A stretch of 64,000 nucleotides of DNA from an uncultured Rhodospirillaceae bacterium (GTDB lineage Bacteria; Pseudomonadota; Alphaproteobacteria; UBA8366), in NCBI GenBank assembly GCA_913043025.1, contig CAJWLM010000001.1, forward strand, positions 62,001-126,000. The letters run 5' to 3'. Positions 26,626 to 35,874 of the stretch are shown here, one piece after another. Below the pieces are notes generated by a model. The model was not told the DNA's origin, made no database searches, and saw nothing but the letters and a program-made list of their open reading frames with translations. Positions within the stretch are counted from its first letter, which is position 1; each line of letters starts with the position of its first letter. A program made the position numbers and the translations under genes.

Positions 26626-28356
26626 ATGCCTGAGCTTGAAGTATTTGATCCTACTGGGGCAATAGAAATTGAACAGATTCATGCTGCTCGATTTGCCAGC
26701 CTTGCTGGCAAAAAGATCGGACTCGTGTCGAATGATGAATGGCAAGCTCATCGTACTTTGCCACTTGTTGCGGATTTATTGCAATCGACGTGTAAAGATA
26801 TCGAGGTTCTTGGCTCGGAAAATTTTCCAGTAGGAAATGATCCGATAGACACAGAAGAGCTTGTGAGGGTTGTGCAGGACCTCGAAGTAGATGCAATCAT
26901 AATAGGTAATGCCGCCTGAGGGCGTTGCGCTTCTGCATGCGGCCGTGCTGCCGCTAGACTAGAGATCGCTGGCATCCCCACAGTCTTGCTTGCTAGGGAC
27001 GAGTTTGTGGGAATTATAAAAAATACTATGTCTGGATTTGGATTCGATGCAGACGCGGCGCTCGTAAGTTTTCCAATAGAATTATTTATGACCGAAAGTG
27101 ATCTGTCCTCAATTCATTCGGTGTTTGAGAATTTCATATCAGGCCTTACAACATGGGAACCAAGCGCTTCAGCTATTGGAATCAATAAGGCCCCCAGTGT
27201 GAAGTTAGCTGGCGAAGATTTTGAGGATGTTGCAGCCCAAATTCATAATTGGTTCATGATCAATAATTGGGGAGATGGATTACCCATAAATCCTCCAACC
27301 AAGAAACGGGTTAACAATATACTCCGTGGTACTGACCTTGCCCGTGAGCATGTTATTGGTAAACTTATGCCTCGTGGCGGATTGGTTACGGTTGAGGCAG
27401 CATCGGTTGCGCTTGCAATGGCCGGAGGTCGTCCAGAATACCTATCGGTGTTGTTGGCAGCGCTTGAGGCAATTCTTGACCCCGCATTAAAACATGCTAG
27501 TTGGCAAGCATCCTCTGGTAGTCAGTTTCCCGTTGTCATTGTAAATGGGCCAATTAGTCGCCAAATTCGGCTTAATTCTGGGTTCGGACTTTTGGGATCA
27601 AACCCCCAGCGGCCTGCAGGAGTCTCAATTGGCAGGGCGATTCGTTTCCTCCAGCAAAATGTTGGTGGTGCGGTGCCAGGCATTGGAACTATGGCAATAT
27701 TTGGACCCATGCGTACTACAAACGTTGTTTTTGCTGAGGATGATGAAAACTTGCCAAAGGGATGGAAGTGTTTTGCATCTGACCGTCATGGTTTCCCATC
27801 ACTCTGCAATGCGGTGTCAGTCGTAGCATGTTCGGGTGCCATGAATATTATGCGGCGTGGAACGGGTAAGGAGACTGCTGAAGAAGAAGTAGAGCAAAGT
27901 CTTAACCGTGTGGCACGCTATTTATCTCAGGCCACTTTCCATTATCTTGCGGGATACGAAAAGGGCACACCAGGCATATTAATGCTATCAAGTGTTCTTG
28001 TGGAACACCTTGCAGAGCTTGGTTTCGGTCAGGGTGAGCTAAAGACAGAGCTTTGGAGCCGAAGTCGTATTCCACAAAAAGATATTGATCTATGTGGACT
28101 GTCACAGTGGCTGGAGATGGATGCGAACTCGGTTGTAAAGAACTCAAGCAGCGTTGATCCATGGCCTATCACCGCAGAGCCTGATAACATTTCACTTGTA
28201 GTAGCTGGTGGCGGTCACCCAACTCATAATTTCTGGTTTCAGGCCAATTCTCCATCGGTGGCAGGTAGAAAAATTGAAACACCGGACTGTTTTGATGAAT
28301 TATTAGATGTTGCGGATAGGGAGCTAGGCTGTGGGTCCGATATTTGTTTAATTTAA
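26626..28356 (+). CDS. Putative selenoprotein 2: paralogue of selenoprotein 1 (UGA at codon 98 read as Sec)
   Basis: Read through one in-frame TGA (26917-26919) this gives 576 residues; the start is ATG 26626, 7 bases after GGAGG. It is colinear with selenoprotein 1: GKKIGLVSNDEWQAHRTLPL, AIIIGNAA-U-GRCASACGRAAAR, DGLPINPPTKKR, GGRPEYLSVLLAALEA, NSGFGLLGSNP, RFLQQNVGGAVPG and a final Cys-x4-Cys tail (GCGSDICLI). The two genes are 27 bases apart and so co-transcribed. They have diverged a good deal at the protein level, so the duplication is not recent, yet both kept the UGA; that suggests selection for Sec rather than Cys. Translation requires selA, selB, selC and selD elsewhere in the genome. 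Confidence 0.85.
26917..26972 (+). promoter_or_regulatory. Candidate bacterial SECIS element of selenoprotein 2
   Basis: The same apical structure as in copy 1: stem 26939-26943 with 26950-26954 and loop CGUGCU at 26944-26949. The 17-base core UGCGGCCGUGCUGCCGC is identical in both genes at every codon position, while the bases between the UGA and the core differ. A 4-bp lower stem UUCU/AGAG is possible. Confidence 0.7.
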
Positions 28357-28535
28357 GGTGCCGTTGGTTGGATCCATTTCAACCTTAAGATTGATGTCAA
28401 AGCTGTAAGATTATGCTTGTCATCCGAGAGATTAGAATTTCGTCGAAGATTTTAGTTCAAAGCGTGCTTAACATCTTCGTAACCCTCGATTTGGGTAATT
28501 TTGCTGGTGCCCGCGGCACAACCAGATAGGAGAAC

Positions 28536-30590
28536 ATGTTGAAAAATAAAATTAGCTTAGAAATTGTTGATCGCGTGCCATTTGCAAACGGGTATGAATT
28601 TGGAACGACTGGTCCCTACGAGAAGCTGAAGGGTTGGGCACACTTTGCTGTAGATCCCAAAGGCAATTCTCAAAAGTCGGTAGTCGATATCGACAAAGCA
28701 GCGTTAAACGAAGAGGGGTTAGTAGAATTTTCAGCCGAGTTCTTGATGCTTCTACCAATTAATCCAGACAAAGGTAACGAACGACTTTTTTTCGATTGGG
28801 GTAATCGCGGTAATGTTCGTGCTCTCCAGTTTTTTAATGATGCCCCGCACTCTAACGATCCCATAACAGCTGATGACGCAGGAAACGGTTATTTGATGCG
28901 TCGAGGGTACAGCTTTGTCTGGGGGGCCTGGCAAGGTGATATTTTGCCGGGGGACGGCCGGGTAACAATGAAGATCCCTGTAGCTACCGAAAAGGGGAGT
29001 CCAATCACAGGAATAGTGCATCAAGAATTTATTCCTGGCAGCCCCACAGCATGTTTCGCTCTGTCAGGACGGGCAGCGACACGAAGCCATCCGACTGTTT
29101 CTCGTGATACGGCACAGGCACTCTTGACCAAAAGGCGTTATGCAGAGGGCGAAAGAATTACTATCCCGGAAGAGGACTGGGAGTATGCGCAGGTCATAAG
29201 TGGTGCAGGTGTGTCTGGTGAGACCACGCGCGGGTCCTCTGAAACGGCGATTTTACCGTCCGATGAATTTATACACTTACACGGCGGCTTTCAGCCAGGC
29301 TGGATTTACGACTTGATTTACGAGGCGAGGGATCCACTAATAATGGGATTAGGGCATATTGCAGTTCGCGATCTCGTAGGTTTTTTGAAATATGGCAATA
29401 AAGATTCACAGGGAAATCATAATCCCGTAAAAATTAAAAAAGCTTTTGGATGGGGACGTTCTCAGACTGGTCGCTGTATTAGGGACTTTATCTATCGTGG
29501 TTTCAATTGTGACTCCGGTGGACGTCAAGTTTTCGATGGTTTGTTGCCCCATGTATCTGGCGCTGGAAGGATGTGGCTTAACCATCGGTTTGCGAATGCA
29601 GTTTCTATGGCAGGTCAGCAGTACGAAGATCACTTTATTTATGCTGACAGGTTTCCATTTTCGTATGCTGAATGTGAGGATCATTTAACAGGGAAAACGG
29701 ATGCCATTTTAACACGGCCCGATACAGACCCTCTTGTAATGCATTCGCAGACTGCTACTGAATATTGGCAGCGGCGTGGCTCACTTGTTCACACCGACAC
29801 GCGAGGTAACGATCTCCCTCAGCCAGAAACGGTTCGGATTTACCTTTGGGCAAGCTCACAACATAGTTCGTCACCCATCGATAGTGCGCCAGAAAAAGGT
29901 ATTTGTACTAATTATTCAAATATAGTGACCACTTCGATGATTTTTCGTGCCATGCTTGATGCAATGGATGCATGGTCAACCAATGGGAAACAACCACCTG
30001 ACTCACAAATTCCGACTCGAAAAGATGGGACGCTTATTTCCTACGAGGAATGGCGCGCGCAATTTCCTGATATACCGGCAAATATGGTTCCAACTGAGCC
30101 TGCAAGTCTTAAGTTGTTAGATTTCGGTCCCGGCGAAGACGAGGGGATACTGTCATTTCCACCACAGATTATTGATAATGATGGGTATACGATATTAGTT
30201 CCGTCATCCGACGAGGACGGAAATGATGTTCCCGGTATCCGTGCTCCGATGGTGCAAGCCCCGATGGGAACTTACGTTGGATGGAATATTCGGGCGCGGG
30301 GGCACGGTTACGGAGCAACTTACGAGTTCAATGGAAGCTATATTCCATTCCCTGACTCTCCCGAGGAGCGAGTCTTCACGCATGATCCTAGGTCATCCGT
30401 ACTTGAGCGTTATAAAACATCAGATGAATATATTGCTGCTATTAAGGCAGCGTGTGAACGCCTTGTAGCTGATGGCTTAATGATTGAGGAAGATATCTCC
30501 CAGGCTCTCATTACGGCTTCTAATTGGGGCCGGCCCCGCCATGTGACGAGGCTGCCAGAAAACACATCAAAAGAAAAGACGATGTTCTAA
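28536..30590 (+). CDS. Alpha/beta hydrolase domain-containing protein (large, Abhydrolase_10-like)
   Basis: 684 residues. The serine nucleophile elbow is likely GRSQTGR in FGWGRSQTGRCIRDFIYRGF (about residue 310). The conserved N-terminal NGYEFGTTGPYEKLKGWAHF and LFFDWGNRGN segments and the C-terminal GWNIRARGHGYGATYEFNGS belong to a family annotated only as 'alpha/beta hydrolase domain-containing'. No signal peptide is seen, so it is cytosolic. A hydrolase acting on an ester or amide intermediate is inferred. It follows the selenoprotein pair after 179 bases and precedes the Cox-like genes, all on the same strand. Confidence 0.82.
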   Translation: MLKNKISLEIVDRVPFANGYEFGTTGPYEKLKGWAHFAVDPKGNSQKSVVDIDKAALNEEGLVEFSAEFLMLLPINPDKGNERLFFDWGNRGNVRALQFFNDAPHSNDPITADDAGNGYLMRRGYSFVWGAWQGDILPGDGRVTMKIPVATEKGSPITGIVHQEFIPGSPTACFALSGRAATRSHPTVSRDTAQALLTKRRYAEGERITIPEEDWEYAQVISGAGVSGETTRGSSETAILPSDEFIHLHGGFQPGWIYDLIYEARDPLIMGLGHIAVRDLVGFLKYGNKDSQGNHNPVKIKKAFGWGRSQTGRCIRDFIYRGFNCDSGGRQVFDGLLPHVSGAGRMWLNHRFANAVSMAGQQYEDHFIYADRFPFSYAECEDHLTGKTDAILTRPDTDPLVMHSQTATEYWQRRGSLVHTDTRGNDLPQPETVRIYLWASSQHSSSPIDSAPEKGICTNYSNIVTTSMIFRAMLDAMDAWSTNGKQPPDSQIPTRKDGTLISYEEWRAQFPDIPANMVPTEPASLKLLDFGPGEDEGILSFPPQIIDNDGYTILVPSSDEDGNDVPGIRAPMVQAPMGTYVGWNIRARGHGYGATYEFNGSYIPFPDSPEERVFTHDPRSSVLERYKTSDEYIAAIKAACERLVADGLMIEEDISQALITASNWGRPRHVTRLPENTSKEKTMF

Positions 30591-30852
30591 CGATTTTCAC
30601 TGCAATGTTTTGAAGCGGAAGACATATGGCCAGATGAGCCCATCTACATGTGCAACAATTAGTGTCCGAGGTTGGCGGAGAATCTGGTTAAAATTTTGAA
30701 AGGTAGAAACAGCGGAGGTAGAGTGACTTTAAAAATAACAATGCTTAAACTGGTAATGCGCACTAAAATTATAAATATTGACGTAGGTACTGGCAGGAAA
30801 TTTATGTACCTTTTACATTTCTGGCGTTGTTTTCTTCTTAGGGGGCTAAGCA

Positions 30853-31419
30853 GTGAAATTAGAAAATAACTTCTCCGTCGCCGCTGCGCCGAAGGAGGCG
30901 TGGGCTATCCTTGTTGATGTTGAGCGTGTTGCCCCATGTTTGCCAGGGGCAAAGCTGACTGAGGTTACTGATGACAACGCCTTTAGGGGCAAAGTTGACG
31001 TAAAGCTTGGTCCTGTCAGTCTAACTTTTGATGGCAATGTGAAGTTCGTTGAACGGGACGATGACAAATATTTTGCAATCCTCAAAGCTGATGGCCGTGA
31101 GGCGCGAGGTCGCGGGGGTGCTCAGGCGGATATACAGTTCAGTTTGGATGGAGCAGATGGTGGATCAAATGTAAGGGTGACGACCGATTTAAATTTAATC
31201 GGTCCGGTTGCTCAATACGGCAGAAGTCAGGGAATAGTAGCGGCAGTCTCGGAAGAGATGGTAAGCCAATTTGCTGCGTGTCTTGAAGAGAAGGTGGTTA
31301 GTGGGCAAAAGGTGGAATTTGGAAAGCTAAACGATGCTGGAGCATCAGGTGTAATGATATTTATTGGTGCTTTGAAACGATGGATTTTCAACATTCTCAA
31401 TATTGGATTATCCCGATGA
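30853..31419 (+). CDS. coxG: CoxG-like SRPBCC family protein
   Basis: 188 residues. It begins KLENNFSVAAAPKEAWAILVDVERVAPCLPGAKLTEV, the start of the CoxG/SRPBCC fold, with FRGKVDVKLGPVSLTF following. CoxG proteins accompany molybdenum hydroxylases of the CO-dehydrogenase type and may tether or help assemble them. The start is a GTG at 30853 after a weak AGGGGG site. A hydrophobic or amphipathic C-terminus (FIGALKRWIFNILNIGLS) suits membrane attachment. Its stop overlaps the ATG of the FAD subunit by 4 bases. The 262 bases before it hold no convincing gene. Confidence 0.88.
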   Translation: MKLENNFSVAAAPKEAWAILVDVERVAPCLPGAKLTEVTDDNAFRGKVDVKLGPVSLTFDGNVKFVERDDDKYFAILKADGREARGRGGAQADIQFSLDGADGGSNVRVTTDLNLIGPVAQYGRSQGIVAAVSEEMVSQFAACLEEKVVSGQKVEFGKLNDAGASGVMIFIGALKRWIFNILNIGLSR

Positions 31420-32291
31420 AGCCCCCCGTTTTTGAATATCATAGACCAGAAAGTCTGGACGAGGCACTCGAGCTTTTAGCAACATTAAGTGATGTGAAGA
31501 TTTTGGCGGGCGGGCAATCATTGATGCCGATGATGAATTTTCGTTATGTAATGCCGGCGCACATTATCGACATTAATAGGATAAAAGAGTTGGGTGAAAT
31601 TCATAGAGTGCATGATGGGGTGAAGTTTGGTGCGATGGCCCGGCATGATCAAGCAAAGAAATCAGAAATTATCCTTGAACACTGCCCGCTTATTGCTGCT
31701 GGCATGGAACATGTTGCCCATGCGCAGATACGAAATCGAGGAACTATAGGAGGCTCTCTTGCTCACTTAGATCCGTCAGCTGAATGGCCTGCCCTTCTTG
31801 CTGTTCATGATGCAACGTTACGTGTGCAAAGCAAATCTGGTGAGCGTGATGTGCCCATACTTGAATGGTCTCAAGGTTTCATGACCCCTAATCTTGTAGA
31901 GGATGAAATGCTTACTGAGATTACAGTGGCTATATGGCCTGAAAAGCACGTGTACGGATTTGCCGAGTTGGCACGACGCAAAGGTGACTTTGCGCTTGCT
32001 GGCGCGGCCGTGCTACTTGATTTTGATGGTGAAGTAATATCGCGAGCGGCATTGGCTCTCCTGGGAGTGGAAGTAGGTCCTATTCGTATGATTGACGCAG
32101 AAAACTTATTAGTGGGTGAGATACCGAGCGATGAATTATTTCGCGAGGCGGCAGAGCACGTAACCGTAGTCGCTGGCATAGACGACGTTCACGCTTCTGC
32201 GTCATATCGTAAAAAGGTTGCGTCAGTTATGGTAAGACGGGCACTAGAACAAGCTTCTCATCAGCACAAGAGCCAGGCATTAGCGGCATGA
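31416..32291 (+). CDS. coxM: Molybdenum hydroxylase, FAD-binding medium subunit (CoxM-like)
   Basis: 291 residues. The two FAD-contact motifs are clear: AGGQSLMPMMNFR (about residue 33) and RNRGTIGGSLAHLDPSAEW (about 107). The C-terminal CO-dehydrogenase flavoprotein domain follows. This subunit passes electrons from the iron-sulfur protein to quinone or NAD. The ATG at 31416 overlaps the coxG stop and is preferred over the TTG/ATG codons upstream; its own stop overlaps the coxS start by 4 bases. Confidence 0.93.
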   Translation: MKPPVFEYHRPESLDEALELLATLSDVKILAGGQSLMPMMNFRYVMPAHIIDINRIKELGEIHRVHDGVKFGAMARHDQAKKSEIILEHCPLIAAGMEHVAHAQIRNRGTIGGSLAHLDPSAEWPALLAVHDATLRVQSKSGERDVPILEWSQGFMTPNLVEDEMLTEITVAIWPEKHVYGFAELARRKGDFALAGAAVLLDFDGEVISRAALALLGVEVGPIRMIDAENLLVGEIPSDELFREAAEHVTVVAGIDDVHASASYRKKVASVMVRRALEQASHQHKSQALAA

Positions 32292-32764
32292 CTACAATGC
32301 ATGAGATTACGCTAAAAGTTAATGGCGCAGATTACGCCTGCGAGGTTGAGGGGAGGCTAACTCTAGCCGACTTCCTGCGTCATCAGATTAATCTTACGGG
32401 CACTCATTTGGGCTGCGAGCACGGCGTTTGTGGTGCATGTACAGTATTGGTTAACGGCAAGACGGCACGTGGTTGTTTGATGTTAGCGGTGCAAGCAGAT
32501 GAAGCTGAGATTACTACGGTTGAAGGGTTAGCAGTTAATGGTGAGTTAAATGATTTGCAGCAGGCATTTATGGAGCATCATGCTCTACAATGCGGTTTTT
32601 GTACTCCCGGTATGCTCATGACATTAACGGAATTACTCGAGGAAAATCCCCACCCAAAAGAACAGGATGTGCGCGAAGCAATTTCTGGCAACATCTGCAG
32701 ATGTACCGGCTATCAGGGTATCGTCGCGGCAGCTCTTGCCGTTGCTGAACAGCGAGATTGTTAA
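32288..32764 (+). CDS. coxS: Molybdenum hydroxylase, 2Fe-2S small subunit (CoxS-like)
   Basis: 158 residues with eight cluster-binding Cys in the two expected groups: GCEHGVCGACTVLVNGKTARGC for the plant-type ferredoxin cluster split over two motifs, and LQCGFCTPGM plus NICRCTGYQG for the second cluster next to the molybdopterin. It transfers electrons from Mo to FAD. It overlaps coxM by 4 bases and is followed after 21 bases by a crotonase-type gene rather than directly by the large subunit. Confidence 0.95.
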   Translation: MTTMHEITLKVNGADYACEVEGRLTLADFLRHQINLTGTHLGCEHGVCGACTVLVNGKTARGCLMLAVQADEAEITTVEGLAVNGELNDLQQAFMEHHALQCGFCTPGMLMTLTELLEENPHPKEQDVREAISGNICRCTGYQGIVAAALAVAEQRDC

Positions 32765-32785
32765 AATTTATTGGGGTTATAGTCC

Positions 32786-33523
32786 ATGATTAATGAGCAT
32801 TTGATATTTGAAGAAAAAGCACCATACCTTCACATAACTGTCAATAGGCCTGAAGATGGAAACAAATTTCTTGATGATATGCTTGTATTGTTAGCTGCAA
32901 AAGTTGATGAAGCAACCGCCCAAGGCGGGCTCAGTGGAATCATTCTGAGGGGTGCTGGGACTGATTTTAGCCATGGTCGCGAACAGGTGATTGGGGCCGA
33001 GGGCCCGCCAGTAAATGCCTATGATGCAAGAACTCGTTTTATGGATCGAATCCTGAATGTTTATGAATCATTCCGGAAGTTCCCTTCGCCAATAATCACT
33101 GTGGTGCAGGGCAAGGCGCTTGGCTTTGCGTGTGCACTTGTCGCTGGGTCGGATGTTGCTATCGCAAGCGAAAAAGCAACCTTTGCGCTTCCAGAAATGC
33201 TTCATGGGACGCCGCCTACACTAGCGATTTCTGCACATACTAAAGTTGCCCCAAAGACCGTTGCGCACTTGATCTTTTCGGCCAAGGAAATTGACGCTCA
33301 GCATGCGTTAGCATCTGGCTTAATAAGCCAAGTCGTTTCACATGGAGAATTAGAGAAGACTGTTGCTGGATTTCTTGAGGCATTAGGAAAATTTGACCAA
33401 ATTGATATAGCTACTGTTAAGAAATACATTGCTGCCGCCCCGGGATTACCGGCTGACATCGCGTCTGATTTAGCGGGATATACTATGGCAACAATTAAGT
33501 CTCGCCACAGCACCTACAAGTAA
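32786..33523 (+). CDS. Enoyl-CoA hydratase/isomerase (crotonase) family protein inside the Cox-like operon
   Basis: 245 residues. The crotonase fold is shown by LSGIILRGAGTDFSHG (first oxyanion strand) and SPIITVVQGKALGFACALVAGSDVAIAS with the second oxyanion Gly. The usual catalytic Glu pair is not obvious: the region reads ALPEMLHGTPPTLAI, which keeps one Glu. The substrate is probably an acyl-CoA linked to the product of the Mo hydroxylase. It lies between coxS and coxL with 21- and 10-base gaps, so it is part of the operon. Confidence 0.85.
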   Translation: MINEHLIFEEKAPYLHITVNRPEDGNKFLDDMLVLLAAKVDEATAQGGLSGIILRGAGTDFSHGREQVIGAEGPPVNAYDARTRFMDRILNVYESFRKFPSPIITVVQGKALGFACALVAGSDVAIASEKATFALPEMLHGTPPTLAISAHTKVAPKTVAHLIFSAKEIDAQHALASGLISQVVSHGELEKTVAGFLEALGKFDQIDIATVKKYIAAAPGLPADIASDLAGYTMATIKSRHSTYK

Positions 33524-33533
33524 AAGGCCGTAT

Positions 33534-35861
33534 ATGTCATCTTTTGGATCTTCAGCTAAACGTGTAGAGGACCCGGTACTCTTGAGGGGAGAGGGCAAGT
33601 TTACGGATGATATTCATTTGCCGGGCTTGCTGACTGCCGCGATGCTGCGTAGCCCTTACGCGCATGCCCGTATAAAATCTATTGATACTTCAACAGCTCT
33701 GGAACTGGATGGTGTTCACCTCATTCTAAAGAACGCAGATCTTGCGCTTGAGTATACGACTACAGAGTTGCCATTGATGGTGCCAAACCCCTTAATCACC
33801 AAGCCCGTAACACCTCATATGTTGGCAAAGGATTATGTAAGATATGTTGGCGAACCTATTGCCTTAATTGTGGCTGAAGATCGCTACATAGCGGAAGATG
33901 CCTTGGAAAGAGTAATAGTCGATTATGAGCCATTGCCCGTAGCTGGCGATTTTCGGGAAGCTGTAAAGAGAAATGCTGCCACAGCTCATCACGAGATTGA
34001 GGATAATGTTTGCGCGGAATTTGTTCAGGCATTTGGGAATGTGGACGAAGTTTTTGCAAATGCGCCTCACATCTATAAAAATACATTTTTTCAGCACCGT
34101 GGGGCAGCCCATCCGCTTGAAACACGTGCAATGATGGCAACTTATGATGAATTGTCAGATCATCTGACATTTTATGCAGCAAGTCAGTCGCCGCACCGTG
34201 TTAGGGAGATTTACGCAAAATTACGTGGAATAGATGACAATCAGGTGCGTGTTGTTGTTCCTGATATTGGGGGTGGCTTCGGGGCGAAGGGGCAAACCTA
34301 TCCCGAATATTTTTCTGTTGCTGCTGCTGCCAGGTTGCTACGGCGACCGGTGAAATATATGGAAGACAGACGTGAAAATTTTACAGCTACTCATCATGAG
34401 CGTGATCAACTTTGGACGGCTGAGATCGCGTTCAATGATGATGGTAAACTTCTAGGGTTTCGTGGAACTCTTCTTCATGATTCTGGAGCGTACGTGCCAT
34501 GGGGTATCATCACACCATACATCGCCGCATCCACCGTACCTGGTCCATATCTTCTGCCCGCTTATGAAATGAAGGTTACCTGTGTTCTCACCAATAAGGT
34601 GGCCGTCACACCTGTAAGGGGAGCCGGTCGTCCTCAAGCTGCTTTTACAATGGAGCGCATGATGGATACGGCGGCCCTGGAATTAGGCCGGGACCCCGCG
34701 AGTCTCCGCCGTCAAAATTACATCCCTGCCGATCAAATGCCTTACAAAATGGGACTTATATTCCGAGATGGAAGTCCAATTACCTATGACAGCGGTGACT
34801 ATCCCGCTTGTCACGATAAAGCTATTGAATTATCCGAATATGATAGTTTTAAAGAGAGGCAAAAGGCAGCGCGTTCAGAGGGTCGATTTATAGGAATAGG
34901 AATTGCCTCTTATGTTGAAGGAACTGGATTAGGACCCTTTGAGGGTGCAAATATTAGGGTCGCTCCATCGGGGAAAGTTACTATCCATTACGGGGCCTCC
35001 GCACAAGGGCAGGGACATCAAACCGTCTTTGCTCAAATTGCTTCAGACCAGCTAGGAGTTGATCTGGCTGATATAACGGTAATCGGTGGTGATACGCAGG
35101 GCTGTCCATACGGAATAGGCACCTTTGCAAGCAGAGCCATCGTTAATGCGGGTAATGCGGTTCACCAGGCATCTGAAGCCGTTAGGCAGAAAATCATTAA
35201 AGCGGCTTCTTATATGATGGAAGCTGCTGAGGAGGACATGGACCTCGCTGAAGGTTCTGTGTTTGTGAAAGGCGTTCCCAAAATGTCCAGAACATTAGGA
35301 GAGGTTGCTGAATTTGTTAATGGTAAACCGGGCTTTACGTTGCCTGGTGGTATCGAGCCGGGATTGCAGGAATTAAGTTATTTCACACCTAAACAGGCGG
35401 CCTATGCTAATGGAACACACTTAGCCGAGGTAGAGGTGGATGTTGAAACTGGTTATGCAAAGGTTTTGCGATATTGGTCGGGACATGATTGTGGAAAGAT
35501 GATCAATCCAATGACGGTTGAGGGGCAGGTTTTGGGTGGGGTTGCGCATGGGCTCGGCAACGCTTTATTCGAATGGATGCGATACGACGAGAATGCTCAG
35601 CCAGTTACAGTGAACTACGGAGAATATTTACTTCCGTTAGCAAGTGACATGCCCCATGTTCAGCAAGTCCATCAGGAAATTCCAACACCACAAAATCCAC
35701 TCGGCGTTAAGGGTGCTGGGGAGGGCGGTACTATTCCAGCTATTGCGGCCATAATTGGTGCTATTGAAAATGCATTAAAGCCTTTTGGTGTTCGTATTTC
35801 AGAAGCTCCCATAACTCCGCCTCGATTATTAGAATTAATAGAATGTGCTCGTAAAAATTAA
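33534..35861 (+). CDS. Molybdenum hydroxylase, molybdopterin-binding large subunit (xanthine dehydrogenase family, CoxL-like)
   Basis: 775 residues, the normal length. Cofactor segments: VVVPDIGGGFGAKGQTYPE (Mo-pterin contact), TPVRGAGRPQAAFTMERMMD, YGASAQGQGHQTVFAQIASD and GVKGAGEGGTIPA, whose Glu is the catalytic base. The active-site loop is VRGAGR, like the so-called form II proteins (AYRGAGR), and not the AYRCSFR of true CO dehydrogenase, so this is probably a hydroxylase or dehydrogenase of an aldehyde, heterocycle or acyl compound. The Mo-insertion genes coxDEF are not in the window. Confidence 0.92.
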   Translation: MSSFGSSAKRVEDPVLLRGEGKFTDDIHLPGLLTAAMLRSPYAHARIKSIDTSTALELDGVHLILKNADLALEYTTTELPLMVPNPLITKPVTPHMLAKDYVRYVGEPIALIVAEDRYIAEDALERVIVDYEPLPVAGDFREAVKRNAATAHHEIEDNVCAEFVQAFGNVDEVFANAPHIYKNTFFQHRGAAHPLETRAMMATYDELSDHLTFYAASQSPHRVREIYAKLRGIDDNQVRVVVPDIGGGFGAKGQTYPEYFSVAAAARLLRRPVKYMEDRRENFTATHHERDQLWTAEIAFNDDGKLLGFRGTLLHDSGAYVPWGIITPYIAASTVPGPYLLPAYEMKVTCVLTNKVAVTPVRGAGRPQAAFTMERMMDTAALELGRDPASLRRQNYIPADQMPYKMGLIFRDGSPITYDSGDYPACHDKAIELSEYDSFKERQKAARSEGRFIGIGIASYVEGTGLGPFEGANIRVAPSGKVTIHYGASAQGQGHQTVFAQIASDQLGVDLADITVIGGDTQGCPYGIGTFASRAIVNAGNAVHQASEAVRQKIIKAASYMMEAAEEDMDLAEGSVFVKGVPKMSRTLGEVAEFVNGKPGFTLPGGIEPGLQELSYFTPKQAAYANGTHLAEVEVDVETGYAKVLRYWSGHDCGKMINPMTVEGQVLGGVAHGLGNALFEWMRYDENAQPVTVNYGEYLLPLASDMPHVQQVHQEIPTPQNPLGVKGAGEGGTIPAIAAIIGAIENALKPFGVRISEAPITPPRLLELIECARKN

Positions 35862-35874
35862 GATAGGAAACGTG

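Noticed and set aside
33534-35861. Calling the large subunit a CO dehydrogenase (CoxL form I)
   Set aside because: The diagnostic AYRCSFR loop is absent; the protein has VRGAGR.
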